A stretch of DNA of 64,000 bases from positions 16,111 through 80,110 of the forward strand of contig JANORP010000263.1 in NCBI GenBank assembly GCA_031415375.1, read 5' to 3'. A model generated the notes under the pieces. That model was not told the DNA's origin and made no database searches. It worked only from the letters and a program-made list of their open reading frames with translations. Positions 61,352 through 64,000 of this stretch are shown here, in pieces. Origin of the DNA: JADKCL01 sp031415375. GTDB lineage: Bacteria; Bacteroidota; Bacteroidia; J057; JADKCL01. How positions within the stretch are numbered: the stretch's first letter is position 1; each line of letters starts with the position of its first letter. A program made the position numbers and the translations under genes.

Positions 61352-61921
61352 ATGAAGAAGTATAGCAATGTGTTTTTGTTGATCTGCCTCGGTGCTCTAG
61401 TGCTGGCTGGTTGTGGCGGCAATGTCGTGCTTGACAATCCGCGCGCGGAAGGCGTTGTTTTCTCATTTGACGGCAGCGACGACTATGCGCTTGCTGCGGG
61501 CGAAATGAAGACGATCTCACTGAGCGAAGGCCCACATGCCATCGTCGTGAAAAGCAATGGCGGGCAGGTCCTCGGCGACACGACCTTTAACCTCAAAGAA
61601 AAGGGCCTTGTACACTCGGGCAGCAGTGGCTACGTCGTCTGGCGGCAGCTTTATGGCGTGCAAAAAGATCGCAAGACCCTTCTCAACGAGGACTGGACCA
61701 TGGTCGATTCTACGAGGTACTTTGGCGACATCAAGATTTATCCTGCCACTTGGCTGTATTTGGAAAGCAATTGGGATCTGGGCCTTGATCAGCCATTGCC
61801 AGAAAGCACAACCCTGTACGTCACCAAAGACTACAAAATCGAGAGCAAAGTCTTTCGCGAAACAGAGTTTGTCACCACCTACAAGGCGATGTCTGAGAAG
61901 GCGAAGAAAAGCCAACAGTAG
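61352..61921 (+). CDS. Uncharacterised lipoprotein
   Basis: A 189-residue protein with a lipoprotein signal ending LVLAGC. No family recognised. The mature sequence is beta-rich and hydrophilic, with VVFSFDGSDDYALAAGEMKT, ISLSEGPHAIVVKSNGG and YFGDIKIYPATWLYLESN, which looks like a small immunoglobulin- or PEGA-like beta domain followed by a second segment and a charged tail. The ATG is 9 bases after the upstream terminator. The product probably sits in the periplasm or at the outer membrane. Confidence 0.7.
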   Translation: MKKYSNVFLLICLGALVLAGCGGNVVLDNPRAEGVVFSFDGSDDYALAAGEMKTISLSEGPHAIVVKSNGGQVLGDTTFNLKEKGLVHSGSSGYVVWRQLYGVQKDRKTLLNEDWTMVDSTRYFGDIKIYPATWLYLESNWDLGLDQPLPESTTLYVTKDYKIESKVFRETEFVTTYKAMSEKAKKSQQ

Positions 61922-62017
61922 TACCGCACGCGTGGCAAGCTGTCGTGGCTGCTTTCACACAAAGCATCCCACCCTTGCCCCTATCGTGCAGTTTGTTCAC
62001 TTGACCGCAACCTCCAC

Positions 62018-62896
62018 ATGAAAAAAGTCCTCCTTCTCGGCAACGGGATCAACCGCATCGACAACAATTATTCCTGGAATAACTTGATGGACGACCTGCT
62101 GATCTTTGCCAAGATGAAGGATTCGATTTCGGTCGATGACAAACCGTTTCCGATGCTCTATGAAGAAATCTATCTGAGGTGGTCGGCGGAATTTCAGCAC
62201 CCTGAGCGCATCATCAAAAAGGAGATTGCCGACTTGATGCGTCACATTCGTAGCAATGACCTGCACCGCGTGGCGATGAAACTCAAGCTAGACGAGATCC
62301 TCACGACCAACTATGACTACAACTTGGAGTCGGTGACCTCTGGAGGCATCAAATCGGCAGCCCTCGTGCCGCCTGTGAAAGGGAGCAAATATGCGCTGAT
62401 GCGCAAGCGTAAAGCAGGCAGCAAGGTCGTATGGCACATTCATGGGGAGAGCCATGCGCCCGGATCGATCTTGCTGGGTTACGAGCAGTATGCAGGTTAC
62501 CTGCAGACCATTCGCAACTACATGATCCTGGGCATCGAGTACACCGACCTCAAGCTGCCGCCGCTCAATCGTCGCCTGCGTGAAGGTGATACCACGATCA
62601 TGACCTGGGTCGATCATTTTTTCCTCAGCGATGTATTCATCCTGGGCCTCAACATGGACTTTGTGGAGATCCACCTTTGGTGGTTGCTCGACTTCAGGGC
62701 CCGTCTCAAAAAGGACGTGCGCCATTTCATCGACAACAAGATCACCTATATCTATCCCGCTACGGAGACCGCTTGGATCAAGCCACGCATCGACTTGCTC
62801 TGTGCCTGCGGTGTGCATTGCATCGCTGTGCCTGTCGAGAAGGGCAATTGGAAGGCCATGTACAAGCTCGCCTTGGAAATGGTGGAGCGGGCTTGA
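62018..62896 (+). CDS. SIR2-domain protein (SIR2_2-like)
   Basis: A 292-residue soluble protein with the SIR2_2 layout: the N-terminal nucleotide-binding motif LLGNGINR, then ILTTNYDYNLE, and VVWHIHGESHAPGSILLGYE with the conserved histidine, followed by HFFLSDVFILGLNMDF. SIR2-like domains of this type often act as NAD-hydrolysing effectors in anti-phage systems, either alone or with a partner. No partner gene is next to it (the neighbours are a lipoprotein and a VOC protein), so a defence role is inference. No other domain is visible, so it is a stand-alone copy. Confidence 0.8.
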   Translation: MKKVLLLGNGINRIDNNYSWNNLMDDLLIFAKMKDSISVDDKPFPMLYEEIYLRWSAEFQHPERIIKKEIADLMRHIRSNDLHRVAMKLKLDEILTTNYDYNLESVTSGGIKSAALVPPVKGSKYALMRKRKAGSKVVWHIHGESHAPGSILLGYEQYAGYLQTIRNYMILGIEYTDLKLPPLNRRLREGDTTIMTWVDHFFLSDVFILGLNMDFVEIHLWWLLDFRARLKKDVRHFIDNKITYIYPATETAWIKPRIDLLCACGVHCIAVPVEKGNWKAMYKLALEMVERA

Positions 62897-62928
62897 AAAA
62901 GAATTTTAGGAATGCTACCTGCTAACGG

Positions 62929-63327
62929 CTACCCATTCTGGTCATCGATCAAGGGCTGATCGATGGGCTCCCAAAGCTCGACACGGCGACCGTCACAATC
63001 ATTGACCCAGGCAAATTTGCCGTAGTCAAACTCCTGGAGTTCGCCGACAATCTCGACGCCCTCGCTGCCCAAGGCGGCGAGCAAGGCTACCAGGTCATGG
63101 ACCCGATAATTGACCATGAAAGGCTGCCCACTGTTGCCGAAATAGTCAGACCCTTCACTAAATGTGCTCCAAGTCGTGCAACCTGATTGCCCGTCAGTGT
63201 CCTCCCACTGAAATACATGGCCATAATCACCTGCGGGAATGCCGAGATGTGTTTCATACCATTGTTTTGTAGCGGCTGCATCCTTGCATTTGAAGAATAC
63301 CCCACCTATGCCTGTGACTTTTTTCAT
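62929..63327 (-). CDS. VOC (glyoxalase/bleomycin-resistance) family protein
   Basis: A 132-residue VOC-fold protein. Two beta-alpha-beta-beta-beta halves are visible: GVFFKCKDAAATKQWYETHL in the first and PFMVNYRVHDLVALLAALGS with GKFAWVNDCDGRRVELWEP in the second. Typical metal ligands are incomplete, since no histidine occupies the first strand, so it may be a binding protein or a lyase of unknown substrate. It is on the minus strand, and its upstream side borders the small RNA units. Confidence 0.87.
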   Translation of the reverse strand: MKKVTGIGGVFFKCKDAAATKQWYETHLGIPAGDYGHVFQWEDTDGQSGCTTWSTFSEGSDYFGNSGQPFMVNYRVHDLVALLAALGSEGVEIVGELQEFDYGKFAWVNDCDGRRVELWEPIDQPLIDDQNG

Positions 63328-63508
63328 TGCACAATTTAGAAAAAATCGCGGGCTGAGAAAAATATGTGCTAAATCTTACAAAAACGCCAATTCCGAAAAT
63401 CATCTATTTAATAAGAAAAGACCCTATTTAGACAGCAAAAAACGACCTAAACGAGCTTCATCAATCACTACATACTATTATTTTTTATTAGAATAGATGT
63501 ATTTCCAG
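63328..63508. other. AT-rich gap upstream of the small RNA units
   Basis: This gap between the VOC gene and the first RNA unit is A/T-rich with no open frame that I trust, and no recognisable site apart from the promoter that begins at 63509. Confidence 0.5.
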
Positions 63509-63539
63509 TTTGCAACCCCAACGAAACCCTGCATCTTTG
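63509..63539 (+). promoter_or_regulatory. Promoter of small RNA unit 1 (TTTG-N19-CATCTTTG)
   Basis: TTTG (63509-63512) is followed after exactly 19 bases by CATCTTTG (63532-63539), one base off the Bacteroidota -7 consensus TAnnTTTG. Unit 2 has the same spacing. Confidence 0.7.
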
Positions 63540-63543
63540 AGGT

Positions 63544-63690
63544 ATGAACTCTAAGAGCAGGGTTTAAGATTTAAGTGACGTTCTTTATAATGAAAACCGT
63601 TCTAGTGATTAAGAAAGCACCGTTCTAGCTTTCCTCTCACGAGAACAACCGGCGCTCCCCCGATCTTTTGATCGGGGGAGCGCTGCTTTT
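63544..63690 (+). ncRNA. Candidate small RNA, unit 1
   Basis: The predicted transcript starts near 63544 and ends with a perfect 14-bp terminator (63652-63683) and TGCTTTT tail. It is about 147 nt. It contains three CGTTCT motifs (63579, 63598, 63621), the last in the loop of a GAAAGC/GCTTTC hairpin (63613-63633), and it starts with a 7-codon frame MNSKSRV. Shared blocks with unit 2 include AGTGACGTTCTTT, AAACCGTTCTA, GCTTTCCTCTCA and GCGCTCCCC. The family is unknown to me. Confidence 0.65.
63652..63690 (+). terminator. Terminator of small RNA unit 1
   Basis: GCGCTCCCCCGATC and GATCGGGGGAGCGC form a perfect 14-bp stem with a TTTT loop, followed by TGCTTTT. Confidence 0.8.
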
Positions 63691-63833
63691 AGGGCTATCT
63701 GAAACAATTTTCATATGCATGAAAAATGTATTATAATAAGAATGAATACATTTTTATAGCCAAAAACATCCTTTAAGAACCCAAAATAAGCTTTTATATG
63801 AAAATATTTTTATAACAATGCCTAAATATCGAC
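63691..63833. other. AT-rich spacer between small RNA units
   Basis: The roughly 143-bp stretch is very AT-rich, has no open frame of note and no site that I can name. It separates the unit 1 terminator from the unit 2 promoter. Confidence 0.5.
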
Positions 63834-63864
63834 TTTGCACACCCACACAACCACCCTATCTTTG
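63834..63864 (+). promoter_or_regulatory. Promoter of small RNA unit 2 (TTTG-N19-TATCTTTG)
   Basis: TTTG (63834-63837), a 19-base spacer and TATCTTTG (63857-63864) match the Bacteroidota consensus exactly. Confidence 0.75.
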
Positions 63865-63868
63865 AAAC

Positions 63869-64000
63869 ATGATCTCTGAAAGATAGGTGATTAAAGATTT
63901 TGAGTGACGTTCTTTTTTGTAAACCGTTCTAAGAATTTGAAAGCGTTCTAAATTGGCTTTCCTCTCATAAGAATCTCTCGCGCTCCCCAGGTCCACAAGG
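63869..64000 (+). ncRNA. Candidate small RNA, unit 2 (3' end off the window)
   Basis: The predicted transcript starts near 63869, 4 bases after the -7 box as in unit 1. It has CGTTCT motifs at 63908, 63925 and 63944, a GAAAGC/GCTTTC hairpin (63939-63961) and a GCGCTCCCC arm at 63980-63988. The bases after that, AGGTCCACAAGG, fit the loop and the start of a 3' arm cut by the window end. A 5-codon frame MISER starts at 63869. It is diverged from unit 1 but keeps its layout. Confidence 0.65.

Overview
The window is bacterial chromosomal DNA from a member of the Bacteroidota, most likely in the Saprospiria/Chitinophagia neighbourhood. The evidence is a type IX secretion sorting tail on a haloperoxidase, families largely confined to the phylum (DUF5683, DUF4292, the mislabelled 'asparagine synthetase B', signal peptidase I with a DUF5684-like N-terminus), the phylum-type gene order parA-parB-DUF5683-dapB-lepB, and repeated TAnnTTTG promoter boxes. 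I found no rRNA, tRNA, CRISPR array or insertion sequence. The species assignment is inference.

Layout. 1-3.6 kb (minus): priA, cut by the window edge, behind a peptide-binding lipoprotein. 3.7-10.2 kb (plus): parA, parB, DUF5683, dapB, a radical SAM enzyme that interrupts the usual order, and lepB. 10.2-11.9 kb: an 83-bp hairpin tandem repeat, a LysM/M23 hydrolase, and an AT-rich gap with clustered DnaA-box-like sites. 11.9-22.4 kb (plus): a periplasmic protein, a DUF4430 lipoprotein with a DUF6580 membrane protein, pterin dehydratase, dut, a sugar nucleotidyltransferase, TPR, DUF4292, an EnvC-like M23 factor, tatA and an MltD-like transglycosylase, which together form an envelope-building block. 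22.6-27.3 kb: an orphan protein, a NYN/LOTUS protein, and a possible secreted effector with a lipoprotein partner. 27.4-37.3 kb: tamB and tsaD, with two duplicated HEAT-like secreted proteins between them.

37.4-40.4 kb is a small defence island: a kinase-like gene overlapping a 49-codon frame, then an AAA ATPase and an HNH nuclease arranged like Septu (PtuA/PtuB). 40.5-51 kb holds a haloperoxidase, a glycosyltransferase, a sterol desaturase-like enzyme and two tandem GT-C/TPR proteins. 51-59 kb holds a FIST-kinase-response regulator operon, a GT39-like protein, lpdA and a second kinase/regulator pair. 59.5-63.3 kb holds a PaaN-type aldehyde dehydrogenase, a lipoprotein, a SIR2-domain protein and a VOC protein.

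The most intriguing feature is at the right end (63.5-64.0 kb). Two diverged copies of a short non-coding unit follow each other. Each has a TTTG-N19-(T/C)ATCTTTG promoter, an inverted repeat across the start region that is kept although its sequence differs, three CGTTCT motifs and a hairpin whose 5' arm is GCGCTCCCC; the second hairpin is cut by the window end. They look like tandem copies of an undescribed small RNA. All assignments come from reading the sequence; no searches were run.
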